DNA of 64,000 bases from Lysobacteraceae bacterium (GTDB lineage: Bacteria; Bdellovibrionota; UBA1018; JAGTJX01): the NCBI GenBank assembly GCA_023657465.1, contig JAGTJX010000001.1:772358-836357 (forward strand). Reading direction: 5' to 3'. A program made the position numbers and the translations under genes. Below are positions 25,641 through 36,482 of the stretch, piece by piece (within the stretch, counting starts at the first letter, position 1; each line of letters starts with the position of its first letter). The notes below the pieces were generated by a model. It was given only the letters and a program-made list of their open reading frames with translations, was not told the DNA's origin and did no database searches.

Positions 25641-28112
25641 ATGTCTAAATCAAAATCGAAATCCACATCAGCTACAGTTCCATTATTGCCGCTTCGTGAA
25701 GTTATTATTTTTCCTCACATGGTGGTTCCTCTATTTGTAGGAAGAGAGAAGTCTATCAATGCGCTCGAAGAGTGTGTTGCTAAGAAACAAGACCTCTTCT
25801 TAGTTGCTCAGCGCCAGGCCACGACTGTGAGCCCAGGTGAAGACGACATCTTCGAAGTAGGTACACTTGGAACCATCCTTCAGATTTTAAGACTCCCAGA
25901 CAATACTGTAAAAGTATTGATCGAAGGTAAGCGTAGAGCTCGTCTCGTGAAATTCACTGAGAACGACAGAATGCTTGAAGGCGTCGTAGAAGAAATCAGT
26001 GATGAGTACGACACAGAAGACGTCGAGCTTCAGGCATTAGCAAGATCACTCAAAGCTACATTCGAAAACTATGTGAAGCTCAATAAGCGCATTCCACCTG
26101 AAATGTTACTCAGCGTGAACGGAATCGAAGAAGCACCGAGACTTGCTGATGTAGTCGTCGCTCACTTGAATCTCAAGTTTGAAGACAAGCAAGCGATCTT
26201 AGAGATCATCGAACCACAGAAACGTTTAGAGAAACTACTTGAGCTCATGCAAGGCGAAATTGAGATCTTGCAAGTGGAGCGCAGAATTCGCTCACGCGTG
26301 AAGAAGCAAATGGAGCGTTCACAGAAGGAGTACTATTTGAATGAGCAGATGACTGCTATTCAGAAGGAACTCGGTGAGAAAGATGAATTCAAAGCCGAAC
26401 TCATGGCGCTCGAAAAGCAAATTCGCGCAAAGTCGATGAATAAAGAAGCAAAAGAAAAAGCAAACAAAGAGCTCAAAAAATTAAAAATGATGAGCCCAAT
26501 GTCTGCAGAAGCGACTGTGGTCAGAAACTATATCGATTGGTTGGTTACTCTTCCTTGGGATGAAAGCACGGAAGATCGCCACGATATCAAAGTCGCTGAA
26601 GAAGTATTAAACGAAGATCATTACGGTCTCGAAGAAGTCAAAGAACGAATCTTGGAGTACTTGGCAGTCAGACAGCTTGCTCCTAATGCAAAAGGACAGA
26701 TTCTCTGTTTCGCTGGACCTCCAGGTGTGGGTAAGACCTCACTGGCTAAGTCTATTGCAAACTCTCTCAATAAGAAGTTTGTGAGAGCGTCGCTTGGCGG
26801 AGTGAGAGATGAAGCTGAGATTCGAGGACATCGCAGAACTTATGTAGGAGCGATGCCGGGTAAAATCATTCAGTCATTGAAGAAGGCTAACTCAAATAAT
26901 CCAGTGTTCCTCCTCGACGAAGTCGACAAGATGAGCACAGACTTCAGAGGAGATCCTTCTAGCGCACTTCTTGAAGTATTGGATCCAGAACAAAACAAAA
27001 CGTTCGGCGATCACTACCTCGAAGTAGACTATGATCTCTCGCAAGTCATGTTCGTCTTAACAGCGAACAATCTCTACAATATTCCAAGACCACTTCTTGA
27101 TCGTATGGAAGTGATTCAAATCTCTGGTTATACAGAAATTGAAAAAGAGAATATTGCGAAGAAGTACTTAATGGCTAAACAGATGGAAGCACATGGATTG
27201 AAAGAAGGTGACATTGTTGTCCCTGATGAAACCATGAAGTTCTTAATCCGTAACTACACGAGAGAAGCCGGTGTACGTAACGTCGAGCGCTTAGTGGCTA
27301 CGATCTGCAGAAAAACAGCAAAGAAGATTGTTGAGTATCGAAGCAGTGGTAACAAGAAGCTACAAGCGATCATCAAGATCACTCCTGAAGATCTCGAAGA
27401 AATGCTTGGACCACCACGCTACACCGCTAACAAGATCGAGCTCAATCACGAGATTGGTCTTACCAACGGTCTAGCGTACACCGAAGTCGGTGGAGATACA
27501 CTTCAGATCGAAGTCTCTGTTGTCCCAGGCAAAGGTCGTGTGAAGATCACAGGTAAACTCGGAGAAGTCATGCAGGAGTCTGCAGCGACAGCGATGAGTT
27601 ATGTGAGATCACGAGCCGAAGCGCTTGGTCTTTCACCAGAGTTCTATCAGAACTTAGATATTCACCTTCACGTACCAGAAGGTGCTGTTCCTAAGGACGG
27701 CCCATCTGCTGGTATCACCATGGCGACTGCGATCACGAGTGCTTTAACTAAAATACCCGTGAAGAAAGATGTCGCAATGACCGGTGAGATTACGCTCAGA
27801 GGTCGAGTCCTTCCAATTGGCGGTCTTAAGGAGAAGTTATTGGCTGCAAAGATCGCAGCCATTAAGACTGTCCTTATTCCAAAAGGAAACGTACCTGATT
27901 TGAAGAAGATCCCGTTTGAGATCACTGAAGGAATGGAAATCATTCCAGTAGAGCATGCGGACCAAGTGTTGAGAGTCGCTCTCGTACTTGATAAGCCAGA
28001 GGATTTCTTGGTTCAAAAGAACGGACCAGATCTTCCAATGCCTCAAGCTCACGTGATTGAGAAAACCAAGGACTCTGCTCGCAAAGGCACTGTCCGAGGC
28101 GTGAAACACTAA
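25641..28112 (+). CDS. lon: ATP-dependent Lon protease
   Basis: An 823-residue cytosolic AAA+ serine protease for damaged and regulatory proteins. The N-terminal LON domain (about 12-210; [26 protein letters not shown]) is followed by a coiled linker with KEYYLNEQM, and the AAA+ domain has Walker [10 protein letters not shown] and Walker [11 protein letters not shown]. The peptidase domain has the catalytic Ser in [14 protein letters not shown] and Lys in [10 protein letters not shown]. Length is typical. The message ends in a strong hairpin terminator that lies within the convergent downstream gene. Confidence 0.97.
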   Translation: MSKSKSKSTSATVPLLPLREVIIFPHMVVPLFVGREKSINALEECVAKKQDLFLVAQRQATTVSPGEDDIFEVGTLGTILQILRLPDNTVKVLIEGKRRARLVKFTENDRMLEGVVEEISDEYDTEDVELQALARSLKATFENYVKLNKRIPPEMLLSVNGIEEAPRLADVVVAHLNLKFEDKQAILEIIEPQKRLEKLLELMQGEIEILQVERRIRSRVKKQMERSQKEYYLNEQMTAIQKELGEKDEFKAELMALEKQIRAKSMNKEAKEKANKELKKLKMMSPMSAEATVVRNYIDWLVTLPWDESTEDRHDIKVAEEVLNEDHYGLEEVKERILEYLAVRQLAPNAKGQILCFAGPPGVGKTSLAKSIANSLNKKFVRASLGGVRDEAEIRGHRRTYVGAMPGKIIQSLKKANSNNPVFLLDEVDKMSTDFRGDPSSALLEVLDPEQNKTFGDHYLEVDYDLSQVMFVLTANNLYNIPRPLLDRMEVIQISGYTEIEKENIAKKYLMAKQMEAHGLKEGDIVVPDETMKFLIRNYTREAGVRNVERLVATICRKTAKKIVEYRSSGNKKLQAIIKITPEDLEEMLGPPRYTANKIELNHEIGLTNGLAYTEVGGDTLQIEVSVVPGKGRVKITGKLGEVMQESAATAMSYVRSRAEALGLSPEFYQNLDIHLHVPEGAVPKDGPSAGITMATAITSALTKIPVKKDVAMTGEITLRGRVLPIGGLKEKLLAAKIAAIKTVLIPKGNVPDLKKIPFEITEGMEIIPVEHADQVLRVALVLDKPEDFLVQKNGPDLPMPQAHVIEKTKDSARKGTVRGVKH

Positions 28113-29287
28113 TCTTTATATGCCCACATTGGTTCGACCATTCGTCGCAATGTGGGCATTTTTTCGTAAATTTCTCTTACTAATTCTGACCACTTATCGT
28201 CTGAAAACCTAACAGACATAGGTTGAGTATGGTCGCGGAAGAAAATCCTGAATGCATACTCTGATTTCAGGGATTTGATTTCTTCAAGCAAGTTTCGGTG
28301 AAATTCTAATCTACCCAGGACTTCGTTTTTTATCCATGTTGGGTCTCTTTTTGTATTTTTCGTTGAGAAAACGATCGTTATGTTTTCATTCGCAGATTCG
28401 AGCTGGAGATTTTCAATATAGGTTCCATTATAATCGGATTTAAGTTCAGGTATTTTCCAAGAGTTTTTTTCTAAATGAACCGCTAGATTTTTATACAATC
28501 CTGTCATGTATTCGACTTCTTCATAGAGTTTTGAGTAGCTTCCTATTGTGCTTAAGAATGTTTTCTCGATTTCATATTTAAATTCTTTTTCGATTTTCTT
28601 TGAATTAGGAAATTTTTCAATGAAGTAGTGATCTCCTAGTATTCCTTCAATATTAGCTGGAATCTCGTCTGTTGATAGTAAGGCTTCATATCCAAAAACA
28701 GTCGATCCATGAATGAGACCATAGAAGTATCCCTCTTTCTTCTGATCTAGATTGAGCATGGTTTTTATGTGTAGCAGTTCATGTCTTACTGTAGCTTCAG
28801 TTTGTGTGTTAAGAGCTAGAATGGTTTTTAGAGTTTCAGTTGATACGCTTACATCCTTCGCTTTTTGCTTAAACACTTTGTTTATTCTTTCGTTTTTGTA
28901 AGGGTCTTCATAAGTTTCAAGACTCGCGCTTGAGGCTCTGATCCGAGCTTCCCAGGTAAACGTGACTCCAAATTTTTTCAAATACTTTGCAACACGATTG
29001 ATTTGGTGTTTGCCTTCATCGGTGAAGGTGTAAGCGAGTTTTTGCCTTGTGAATCCGATTCCAAGTTTTTTTAACTTCGAATCAATTTCAACCATACGAG
29101 CTTTGTTTTCTTTCTTCTCGATCCATTTTCCGATCCAGCCTTGTTCGCTGTAAGTTTGTACTTGATCCAATATTTCGCTGAGCTCACCTAGTTCTTGTTT
29201 TTGTTCAAGTAGAAACCCGCAGTCGAAAATCGCATGAGCTTGGAGAGAGGAAAAAAGAATGATGATAGTGAGTAGCTTCACACTCAC
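28109..29287 (-). CDS. Secreted protein with an HExxH zinc-protease-like motif
   Basis: A 392-residue exported protein. The GTG start gives the signal peptide [19 protein letters not shown]. The N-terminal half is Lys/Glu-rich and helical. [12 protein letters not shown] holds an HExxH motif near residue 169, with a downstream Glu-bearing segment ([10 protein letters not shown]) that could supply a third ligand, as in zincin peptidases. I do not recognise the family, so peptidase activity is inferred from the motif only. TATAAT on the minus strand ends 10 bases before the GTG, with no ribosome site. The stop codon overlaps that of lon, and the lon terminator lies in its last codons. Confidence 0.7.
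   Translation of the reverse strand: MSVKLLTIIILFSSLQAHAIFDCGFLLEQKQELGELSEILDQVQTYSEQGWIGKWIEKKENKARMVEIDSKLKKLGIGFTRQKLAYTFTDEGKHQINRVAKYLKKFGVTFTWEARIRASSASLETYEDPYKNERINKVFKQKAKDVSVSTETLKTILALNTQTEATVRHELLHIKTMLNLDQKKEGYFYGLIHGSTVFGYEALLSTDEIPANIEGILGDHYFIEKFPNSKKIEKEFKYEIEKTFLSTIGSYSKLYEEVEYMTGLYKNLAVHLEKNSWKIPELKSDYNGTYIENLQLESANENITIVFSTKNTKRDPTWIKNEVLGRLEFHRNLLEEIKSLKSEYAFRIFFRDHTQPMSVRFSDDKWSELVREIYEKMPTLRRMVEPMWAYKD
28121..28164 (+). terminator. Rho-independent terminator of lon
   Basis: TGCCCACATTG (28121-28131) pairs perfectly with 28148-28158 and is followed by a run of T. It starts 9 bases after the lon stop and lies inside the 3' coding end of the convergent gene at 28109-29287. 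Confidence 0.85.
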
Positions 29288-29355
29288 TTATCGGAGAATT
29301 ATAGCTTTTTGTTGAGAGTTCTACTGCTTCGTAGCTATTTGATATTATTAGATTT

Positions 29356-30132
29356 TTATACAATCTTGATTAGCTGTAGGTTCACCGAGTAGACATGTTT
29401 TGCGGTCACTTTTTTGGAGAATTTCTCTCGGAATGTTTTCAAGAAGCTTCTCATCATTTGCTTTGCCTCAGGTAGATCATCTTGATCTAGGGTGAGCAAA
29501 GAATAGTTGAATTCCCTCTCCTCAATAGCCTGAGAGAAGAGTGCTTGTTTAGATTTACTGAGTAGTTGATCGTGAAGTTTTCGGAGTACTTCTGATGGAA
29601 CGCCCTCACGGGAAAGGTTGAAGTCATGTACGACGTGGAATCTGCTTTGCTTCACTTCGATGAGTCCTACATTGATGAGACGTTGTAGGGCTTCCTGAAT
29701 TTCCGATTCTTTGAAGCCCAAAGCATCACCCAGAGAGAGGGGGGATTGGTCTTGGGATGGAATCTTTAAGAGCTCGAGTAGCGCAAAATGGTGCCATTGA
29801 CCCAGAATGGTCATTGTATCTTGCGTGAGGTTCGGAGCTAGTTTCTGCTGCTTTTCTAGGGCTCGACCAGCTTCAGCTCTGACGAGAGGACTTCTTGCAT
29901 GGGCCTTTTCTACGTAATGGCAGAAGGTCTTTTGCTCTATTTCCGTCATTCCTAGTTTCTTTGCGATTTTAAGAGCTGTAGGCTGGCTTAATCCCTTTTT
30001 CTTCTTCAGTACCCAGGATAGATTCGATGCCGGAACATCTAATTCCGCTGCAAATGCCCGAAACGAGTAGGTAGGGAGTCTCGCTCTCCTCTCGAGGTAG
30101 GCGGTTTCTATAATTTCACGATAATCCTGCAT
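29356..30132 (-). CDS. TIGR02147-family regulator
   Basis: A 258-residue cytosolic protein of the TIGR02147 family, known largely from Bdellovibrio and Fibrobacter. The N-terminal helix-turn-helix has the family pattern YSFRAFAAELDVPASNLSWVLKKKKGLS, followed by ALKIAKKLGMTEIEQKTF, and a central winged-helix-like region (LGDALGFKESEIQEALQRLINVGLI). The C-terminal part (VHDFNLSREGVPSEVLRKLHDQLL) is also typical. It probably binds DNA; its targets are unknown. TATACC with an extended TG lies 7 bases before the ATG and no ribosome site is visible. It is divergent from the str operon. Confidence 0.85.
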   Translation of the reverse strand: MQDYREIIETAYLERRARLPTYSFRAFAAELDVPASNLSWVLKKKKGLSQPTALKIAKKLGMTEIEQKTFCHYVEKAHARSPLVRAEAGRALEKQQKLAPNLTQDTMTILGQWHHFALLELLKIPSQDQSPLSLGDALGFKESEIQEALQRLINVGLIEVKQSRFHVVHDFNLSREGVPSEVLRKLHDQLLSKSKQALFSQAIEEREFNYSLLTLDQDDLPEAKQMMRSFLKTFREKFSKKVTAKHVYSVNLQLIKIV

Positions 30133-30260
30133 GAGGCGAGGTATAGCATTTCAGATATCATTTTGGTATCGGATAATATCGATAATCAACAATAACCTTG
30201 ACCCCGAGCACCCACTCGACTATTCCTGCATCTCTACAAAACGGAAGGAATTTGAGCCTA

Positions 30261-30659
30261 ATGCCAACGATTAATCAATTAGTCCGCAGTGGACGTAACA
30301 AAAGTACTTGGAAAACAAACTCACCCGCTCTTCAGAGCTGCCCACAACGTCGTGGAGTTTGTACCCGTGTTTATACAACAACACCGAAAAAGCCTAACTC
30401 AGCACTCAGAAAAGTTTGCCGCGTTCGCTTAACGAATGGATTTGAAGTCACTTCATACATTCCAGGCGTTGGACACAATTTACAAGAACACTCGATCGTC
30501 CTCATCCGTGGCGGCAGAGTGAAGGATCTTCCAGGCGTTCGTTACCACACCATTCGTGGAACCCTCGACACTCAAGGTGTTGCAGGCCGTAAACAAAGCC
30601 GTTCTAAATACGGTGCTAAGAAACCTGCTGCTGGCGGCGCCGCTCCAGCTGCTAAGTAA
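30261..30659 (+). CDS. rpsL: 30S ribosomal protein S12
   Basis: S12 lines the decoding centre. The 132-residue product starts [12 protein letters not shown] at ATG 30261, preceded by GGAAGGAA; the open frame extends 21 codons upstream without a ribosome site. [11 protein letters not shown] and [12 protein letters not shown] are wild type at the lysines whose mutation gives streptomycin resistance, so the ribosome is predicted sensitive. A short Ala/Gly/Pro tail extends the C-terminus. It heads rpsL-rpsG-fusA. Confidence 0.97.
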   Translation: MPTINQLVRSGRNKSTWKTNSPALQSCPQRRGVCTRVYTTTPKKPNSALRKVCRVRLTNGFEVTSYIPGVGHNLQEHSIVLIRGGRVKDLPGVRYHTIRGTLDTQGVAGRKQSRSKYGAKKPAAGGAAPAAK

Positions 30660-30678
30660 TTTTTGAAGGGAATACAAA

Positions 30679-31149
30679 ATGGGTCGTAAAAAGCATATTG
30701 CAAAAAGAGAAATCCTAGCTGATCCGAAATTCAACGATGTCGTTGTTTCGAAATTCATCAACGCTCTCATGAATGATGGTAAGCGCTCACTCGCAGAAAC
30801 TATTTTCTACGCAGCTTGTGAGATCGCACAAACCAAATCAAACGAAGAAGGCGTGAAGATTTTCAAGAAAGCTCTTGAGAACTTGAAGCCAATGCTTGAA
30901 GTGAAGTCCCGCCGTGTCGGTGGAGCTAACTATCAAGTTCCAATCGAAGTTAAGCCTGCTCGCCGTCAGTCACTCGCATCACGCTGGTTGATTGAAGCAG
31001 CACGTGCTCGTCCAGAACACACGATGCAGGATCGTCTTGCAGCAGAGATGGTTGAAGCAGCTAACCTTCGCGGAGGAGCTGTTAAGAAGCGTGAAGACAT
31101 GCACCGTATGGCTGAAGCCAACAAAGCATTCGCGCATTTTAGATGGTGA
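30679..31149 (+). CDS. rpsG: 30S ribosomal protein S7
   Basis: S7 nucleates assembly of the 30S head. The 156-residue product has [49 protein letters not shown] and [15 protein letters not shown], all standard. It follows rpsL by 19 bases with an AAGGGA site. A strong terminator lies 85 bases downstream, before fusA. Confidence 0.97.
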   Translation: MGRKKHIAKREILADPKFNDVVVSKFINALMNDGKRSLAETIFYAACEIAQTKSNEEGVKIFKKALENLKPMLEVKSRRVGGANYQVPIEVKPARRQSLASRWLIEAARARPEHTMQDRLAAEMVEAANLRGGAVKKREDMHRMAEANKAFAHFRW

Positions 31150-31234
31150 GCTTTGCGATGGATAGCGAAGCTATCTAGCGCATATGCTCCAAGCGGACGC
31201 GAGGCGCTCCAAGAGGAGTACTTAATTAAATTTC

Positions 31235-31268
31235 AAAAGGGCTAATCTATGATTAGCCCTTTTTTTTT
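31235..31268 (+). terminator. Rho-independent terminator between rpsG and fusA
   Basis: A perfect stem, bases 31235-31247 with 31251-31263, a 3-base loop and a T run to 31268. It separates rpsL-rpsG from fusA, so fusA probably has its own promoter. Confidence 0.85.
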
Positions 31269-31298
31269 GCCCTCAGTCTCTGTTAGTCTCAGTCTCCT

Positions 31299-33407
31299 AT
31301 GGCAACCGACCCGTACAAAATAGATGTGATTCGTAACATTGGCATCATGGCTCACATCGATGCGGGGAAGACTACGACCACAGAACGCATTCTCTATTAC
31401 ACGGGTCGCACTCACAAGATGGGCGAAGTCCACGAAGGCAACACGGTCATGGATTGGATGCCGCAAGAGCAAGAACGTGGGATCACGATCACTGCAGCTG
31501 CGACTACTTGTTACTGGCACAATCATCGAATCAACATCATCGATACTCCTGGCCACGTGGATTTCACGATCGAAGTCGAGCGTTCACTCAGAGTTCTAGA
31601 CGGCGCAGTTGCAGTGTTTTGCGCTGTAGGCGGAGTAGAGCCACAATCTGAAACCGTCTGGCGCCAAGCGGATAAATATCATGTCCCAAGAATCGCCTAC
31701 ATCAATAAGATGGACCGCGTGGGTTCAGATTTTTATGCTGTGATGAAACAGATGAAGGAGAGATTAGGTGCTCGTCCCGTCGCATTCCAGATTCCGATTG
31801 GATCAGAAGATCAGTTCAAAGGCCTCATTGACCTCATCGAAATGAAAGCGCTCTATTGGAAGAGCGAAGATATGGGAGCTCAGTACGAAAAAATAGAAAT
31901 CCCAGAAGAGTTAAAAGAAGAAGCCGAAGACTACCGAGCAAAATTCATCGAAGCCGTATGCGAGAGTGATGAAAAATTAACTGACAAATACTTAAACGGC
32001 GAAGAAATTGGAAAAGAAGAACTTCTGAAAGCAGCTCGCAAAGCTTGCATCAGCATGTCTATCACTCCCGTGCTCTGCGGTTCGAGTTTTAAGAACAAAG
32101 GCGTTCAGACGTTACTTGATGCAGTCATCGATTATCTTCCATCTCCGATTGAGATCCCTCCTCTAGAAGGAAGAGATCCAACAGATGAATCCAAAACCAT
32201 TTTGTGTAAGCCAGACGAGAAAGCACCTTTTGCAGCTCTCGTGTTTAAGATCATGAGTGATCCATTCGTTGGATCTCTCACTTACTTCAGAGTGTATTCC
32301 GGCACCGTAAAATCTGGCGAAGCCATCATGAATATCGTCAAAGGTAAACGTGAACGTTTGGGACGAATTCTCAGAATGCATGCGAACAAATCAGAAGACG
32401 TCACTGAAGTCCGTGCTGGCGAAATTGCTGCTGCAGTCGGGATGAGACTCTCTACTACTGGTGATACTCTCTGTGATGATAAGCATCCCGTGGTGCTAGA
32501 ACGGATGGTTTTCCCAGAGCCAGTCATCTCAATTGCGATTGAACCTAAGACTAAGGCGGACGAAGAGAAACTCGCAGTAGCTCTTGCAAGGCTCGCTGTC
32601 GAAGATCCTTCATTCCGTGTTTACTCCAATGACGAAACCGCTCAGATGTTGATCAGCGGAATGGGTGAGTTACACCTGGAGATCATCGTTGACCGTCTCA
32701 AGCGTGAATTCAAAGTAGAAGCCAACGTCGGCAACCCGCAAGTCGCATATCGAGAGACGATCACGAAGTCTTCACGTGTTCAGCATACATTCCATAGAAC
32801 CGCAGCGATGGGCGGAAAAGCAATGTTTGGTGATGTCACCATTGAGTTTGCTCCGAATGAAAGAGGAAAGGGTTTCCAGTTCGTAAACAAGCTCGCTCCA
32901 GGAGTGATTCCGAAAGAGTATATTCCTGCGATTGAAAAAGGCTTGTCTGAGTCGATGCTGGGTGGAATCGAAGTTGGATATCCCGTGATGGATGTGCGTG
33001 CAACTCTTGTTGCTGCGTCTTTCAATGAGAACGAGTCTAATGAATTGGCTTTTAAGATCGCTGCTGCTCAAGCATTTAAAGAAGGAACGCTTAAGGCAGG
33101 CCCCGTGCTCCTTGAACCTATGATGAAACTCGAAGTCCTATCTCCAGAAGAATACATGGGAGGAGTCATTGGCGATCTCAATTCCCGTCGTGGGAAGATC
33201 ATTTCCATGGGGGCTCGTCACAACCTCCAAGTCATCGATGCTGAAGCGCCACTCTCAGGAATGTTTGGTTATTCGACAGCTGTTAGGTCTGCTTCACAAG
33301 GTAGAGCAACATTTACGATGTCGTTTTCCCATTATGAAACTGTTCCGCCAGCTGTTGCTCATGAAGTTAAAATCAAGGCAGGCGTGATTATTCCGTCTCA
33401 CGCATAA
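31299..33407 (+). CDS. fusA: Elongation factor G
   Basis: A 702-residue GTPase that drives translocation on the ribosome. The G domain has [36 protein letters not shown] and NKMDR. Domains III-V carry [15 protein letters not shown] and ALKAGP-type segments, ending in the usual SFSHYETVP. Length fits canonical EF-G. It lies after a terminator and has no ribosome site; TAGTCT ends 9 bases before the ATG, so the message may be leaderless. The tuf gene that often follows is absent; the S10 operon comes next. Confidence 0.97.
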   Translation: MATDPYKIDVIRNIGIMAHIDAGKTTTTERILYYTGRTHKMGEVHEGNTVMDWMPQEQERGITITAAATTCYWHNHRINIIDTPGHVDFTIEVERSLRVLDGAVAVFCAVGGVEPQSETVWRQADKYHVPRIAYINKMDRVGSDFYAVMKQMKERLGARPVAFQIPIGSEDQFKGLIDLIEMKALYWKSEDMGAQYEKIEIPEELKEEAEDYRAKFIEAVCESDEKLTDKYLNGEEIGKEELLKAARKACISMSITPVLCGSSFKNKGVQTLLDAVIDYLPSPIEIPPLEGRDPTDESKTILCKPDEKAPFAALVFKIMSDPFVGSLTYFRVYSGTVKSGEAIMNIVKGKRERLGRILRMHANKSEDVTEVRAGEIAAAVGMRLSTTGDTLCDDKHPVVLERMVFPEPVISIAIEPKTKADEEKLAVALARLAVEDPSFRVYSNDETAQMLISGMGELHLEIIVDRLKREFKVEANVGNPQVAYRETITKSSRVQHTFHRTAAMGGKAMFGDVTIEFAPNERGKGFQFVNKLAPGVIPKEYIPAIEKGLSESMLGGIEVGYPVMDVRATLVAASFNENESNELAFKIAAAQAFKEGTLKAGPVLLEPMMKLEVLSPEEYMGGVIGDLNSRRGKIISMGARHNLQVIDAEAPLSGMFGYSTAVRSASQGRATFTMSFSHYETVPPAVAHEVKIKAGVIIPSHA

Positions 33408-33424
33408 TTCCCCTCCCAAACCCC

Positions 33425-33453
33425 TTGCAAACCTGCGACATTTTCGCTACACC
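33425..33453 (+). promoter_or_regulatory. Candidate S10-operon promoter
   Basis: TTGCAA (33425-33430), 17-base spacer, TACACC (33448-33453). It lies just after the fusA stop and leaves a leader of about 90 bases before rpsJ. That leader can form small stems, such as CCTG-N6-CAGG near 33522-33535, and could be the site of L4-type feedback. Confidence 0.5.
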
Positions 33454-33550
33454 AAGCAGCTCGTAGTAAAAACACAGTCTGGGAGAGGTTGCTGAGTCTG
33501 ACTCTGGATTCAGGTAACTCCCTGGAATAACAGGTAAAAGAGGAATTTAT

Positions 33551-33865
33551 ATGGCAGTGACTGAGCATAAGATCCGTATCAAATTGAAAGCGTTCGACCA
33601 CCGAGTTTTAGATAAGTCGGTTTGGGAGATCGTCAGTACAGCAAAAAGAACAGGCGCCATTGTTCGTGGCCCGATTCCGCTGCCTACTGTCATCAATCGC
33701 TATTGCGTTCTTAGGTCCCCTCATATAGATAAGAAGTCCCGTGAACAGTTCGAAGTTCGAACTCATAAGCGGTTGCTCGATATTATCGAGCCAACCCAGC
33801 AAACTATCGACTCTTTGATGAAGCTCGATTTGTCTGCAGGTGTTGATGTAGAAATTCGTTCATAA
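33551..33865 (+). CDS. rpsJ: 30S ribosomal protein S10 (NusE)
   Basis: S10 is part of the 30S head and, with NusB, of antitermination complexes. The 104-residue protein has [47 protein letters not shown] and DVEIRS. GAGG precedes the ATG. It heads the S10 operon but is separated from rplC by 157 bases, unlike the other tightly packed genes. Confidence 0.97.
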   Translation: MAVTEHKIRIKLKAFDHRVLDKSVWEIVSTAKRTGAIVRGPIPLPTVINRYCVLRSPHIDKKSREQFEVRTHKRLLDIIEPTQQTIDSLMKLDLSAGVDVEIRS

Positions 33866-34022
33866 GAAATTGTGAGCGATATTTCGGGATAGTTTTTTGG
33901 AGTTTCGATACTGCTGGGTGAACATAATCCCACTCTGTAAGTCGAGGTTTCAATGCTGTCTTATGAAAGCATCCGGAATATCCCGGTGATGCTGTAAGAA
34001 CGGTTAAGGAGTGTAGAGGAAT
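33866..34022 (+). promoter_or_regulatory. Structured gap between rpsJ and rplC
   Basis: 157 bases without a gene. It holds a hairpin at 33969-33992 (GCATCCGG paired with CCGG-T-GATGC, one bulge, 6-base loop) about 30 bases before rplC, plus a matching pair of TTCGGGATA-type and TATCCCG segments (near 33882 and 33980) that could form a long-range alternative. This could be a translational control site for rplC onward or hold an internal promoter. No coding frame is evident. Confidence 0.45.
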
Positions 34023-34709
34023 ATGTCAGATAATAAAGTATCAACCTTGATTGAAGGTTTGGGCGGCATTGTAGGCGTTAAAGCCGGCATGACCCAAGTT
34101 TTCGGGGAAAAAGGTGAGTCATTCGCAGTGACAGTTATTGACCTTCAACAGGCAACAGTCACTCAAATCAAAAACAAAGAAAAAGACGGTTATGTCGCTG
34201 TTAAAGTCGGCATGCTCTCTAAAAAAGAAAAAAATACTTCCAAGTCTGAGACTGGATCTTTAAAAGCGTTGAACCTCAAAGAAGGCTTCAAGTACTACAA
34301 AGAATTCCGTATGTCTGATTCTGCAAAACTAGAAGGCGTTGAAGTCGGCGCAACTCTCTCTCCAGAGTTTCTAAAAGTTGGCGATTTCGTTGACCTCACC
34401 TCTATCTGTAAAGGTAAAGGCTTCCAGGGCAACATGAAGCGCTACCACTTTGCAGGTGGACACAAAACTCACGGAGCTTCCGTTTCACATAGATCTCTAG
34501 GGTCTATCGGTAACCGTGCTGATCCCGGTAAAGTCTTCAAAGGCAAAAAAATGCCAGGACAAATGGGTAACGTAAAAACCACTATCCAGAACGTTAAAGT
34601 CGTTGCTGTTGATAAAGAAAACGGTTTGCTCTTAGTTCACGGTTCAGTTCCAGGTCCTAAATCTGGAATCGTCGTGGTTCGCAGATCAGTAAAAAAGGTT
34701 GGTAAATAA
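34023..34709 (+). CDS. rplC: 50S ribosomal protein L3
   Basis: L3 starts 23S rRNA folding and reaches toward the peptidyl-transferase centre. The 228-residue protein is slightly longer than usual at the N-terminus (about 12 residues before GGIVGVKAGMTQVF). KGKGFQGNMKRYHFAGGHKTHGAS and the SRS-like GNRADPGKVFKGKKMPG segment are typical; the Gln that is methylated in some bacteria falls in KGFQG or GQMG. A TTAAGGAG site precedes it. Confidence 0.96.
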   Translation: MSDNKVSTLIEGLGGIVGVKAGMTQVFGEKGESFAVTVIDLQQATVTQIKNKEKDGYVAVKVGMLSKKEKNTSKSETGSLKALNLKEGFKYYKEFRMSDSAKLEGVEVGATLSPEFLKVGDFVDLTSICKGKGFQGNMKRYHFAGGHKTHGASVSHRSLGSIGNRADPGKVFKGKKMPGQMGNVKTTIQNVKVVAVDKENGLLLVHGSVPGPKSGIVVVRRSVKKVGK

Positions 34710-34711
34710 TC

Positions 34712-35344
34712 ATGGCCAGCATCGATATTTTAAATACAGACAAGAAAAAAGTCGGAACGATGAATCTCAGTGATGAGGTTTTCGGAGTAGAGATTAACTA
34801 CCCACTCGTTCACCAAGTGATCAAAGCTCAGCTCGCTGGTTATCGCCAAGGTACTGCAAAGACCAAGGTAAAGTCAGAAGTTCGCGGCGGCGGTCGTAAA
34901 CCATTCAAACAAAAAGGAACAGGCCAGGCACGTCAAGGTTCAGTTCGTTCACCTCTTAAAGTCGGTGGCGGTCAGAACTTCGGTCCTATCCCTCGTTCTT
35001 ATGAGCAATCTACACCTAAAGAAATGACGAGAGGAGCTCTGCGAGTGGCTCTCTCCGATCGCTTTAAAGCGAATCATTTAATTGTTATCGATGAGTTCAA
35101 ATTAGGCGAAGTGAAGACCAAGGCTCTCTCGGAGATCCTCAGGAAGAAATTAGGCTTAGACAAAGTTCTCGTGGTGGATGACAAAAACTTAAACCTCGAG
35201 CTTTCAGGCCGTAATATTGCGAACGTAAAAGTTCTTCGTACAGAAGGAATGAACGTTTACGACATCGTAAAATATAACTGGCTCGTCATGACTAAAAAAT
35301 CAGTTGAAACACTTTCAGCTAGATTAGTGGGTGAAAAATCATGA
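34712..35344 (+). CDS. rplD: 50S ribosomal protein L4
   Basis: L4 lines the exit tunnel and, in enterobacteria, represses its own operon. The 210-residue protein has the tunnel loop RGGGRKPFKQKGTGQARQGS, followed by FGPIPRSYEQSTPKEMTRGALRVALSDR. It begins 2 bases after rplC and its end overlaps the rplW start by 4 bases. Whether it autoregulates here is unknown. Confidence 0.96.
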   Translation: MASIDILNTDKKKVGTMNLSDEVFGVEINYPLVHQVIKAQLAGYRQGTAKTKVKSEVRGGGRKPFKQKGTGQARQGSVRSPLKVGGGQNFGPIPRSYEQSTPKEMTRGALRVALSDRFKANHLIVIDEFKLGEVKTKALSEILRKKLGLDKVLVVDDKNLNLELSGRNIANVKVLRTEGMNVYDIVKYNWLVMTKKSVETLSARLVGEKS

Positions 35345-35631
35345 ACAGAATTTATCAAATCATTAAAAGACCAATCATCAGCGAGAAAAGTACCGCTCTA
35401 GCAGAAGTTGCTGGACGTTATGTTTTCGAAGTTGCTGTTGATTCAAACAAAAACGAAATCAAAGACGCAGTTGAAACCGTATTTGGCGTGAAAGTTAAGA
35501 ACGTTCACACCATGGTCATGCACGGAAAAATGAAGCGTATCGGCGGATTCTTAAAGAAGAAGTCGAATTGGAAAAAAGCCCTCGTCACTTTAGGCGCTGG
35601 CCAAAAAATTGAATTTTTTAACACGAAGTAA
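35341..35631 (+). CDS. rplW: 50S ribosomal protein L23
   Basis: L23 forms the docking site for trigger factor and SRP at the tunnel exit. The 96-residue protein has IKRPIISEKST, YVFEVAVDSNKNEIKDAVETVFGVKV and GAGQKIEFF. It overlaps rplD by 4 bases (ATGA). Confidence 0.95.
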   Translation: MNRIYQIIKRPIISEKSTALAEVAGRYVFEVAVDSNKNEIKDAVETVFGVKVKNVHTMVMHGKMKRIGGFLKKKSNWKKALVTLGAGQKIEFFNTK

Positions 35632-35640
35632 GGAATAGCC

Positions 35641-36471
35641 ATGCCAGTTAAATCATTTAGACCGATTACCCCAGCGAGACGCTACCTCACGGTTGCTGAT
35701 TTCTCTGCGTTGACCAAGAAGAAGGATCAACCGAAGAAGCCTCGCGCACTCACAACAAGTTTAAGTAAAAACGGTGGACGTAATAGCTACGGCCGCATCA
35801 CCATGAGACATCAAAGTGGCGGACATAAGCGAATGTACCGTAAAATCGATTTTTTGCGTAACAAGCTTGAGATTCCTGGAACTGTTGCATCGATCGAATA
35901 CGATCCAAACAGAACAGCATTCATCGCACTGATTAACTATGCAGACGGTGAGAAGCGCTACATTCTTTGCCCACAGAACTTGATCGTAGGTTCTAAGATC
36001 ATTGCTTCTGACAAGGCAGACATTCAGCCAGGCAATCACCTTTCTCTTCAATCCATCCCAGTCGGTACTTTAATTCACAACATCGAAGTGGAGCCAGGCA
36101 AAGGTGGAAAAATGAGTCGTTCAGCTGGCCAATATGGACAGCTCGTCGCAAAAGAAGGCGAAAACTGCCAAGTTAAGTTGCCTTCTGGCGAGATCAGATT
36201 CCTCAACCGTAACTGCAAAGCTACGATTGGTTCGATCTCAAACGCAGAACACGAAAATATTAAAATTGGTAAAGCAGGCCGTAGTCGTTGGAAGGGTATC
36301 CGCCCAACAGTTCGCGGTGTTGCGATGAATCCTATCGACCATCCAATGGGTGGTGGTGAAGGAAAAGCTTCAGGTGGTCAGGGTCAATCTCCTTGGGGAA
36401 CTCCAAGTAAAGGTTATAAGACTCGTAACAATAAGCGTACTGATCGCTTTATCGTGAAACGTAGAAAGTAA
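35641..36471 (+). CDS. rplB: 50S ribosomal protein L2
   Basis: L2 is needed for subunit association and peptidyl transfer. The 276-residue protein has the family pattern [39 protein letters not shown] and the C-terminal [18 protein letters not shown] segment that includes the key His. Length is normal. It sits between rplW and rpsS with AAGGAA before the ATG. Confidence 0.97.
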   Translation: MPVKSFRPITPARRYLTVADFSALTKKKDQPKKPRALTTSLSKNGGRNSYGRITMRHQSGGHKRMYRKIDFLRNKLEIPGTVASIEYDPNRTAFIALINYADGEKRYILCPQNLIVGSKIIASDKADIQPGNHLSLQSIPVGTLIHNIEVEPGKGGKMSRSAGQYGQLVAKEGENCQVKLPSGEIRFLNRNCKATIGSISNAEHENIKIGKAGRSRWKGIRPTVRGVAMNPIDHPMGGGEGKASGGQGQSPWGTPSKGYKTRNNKRTDRFIVKRRK

Positions 36472-36482
36472 GGAGATAACTC

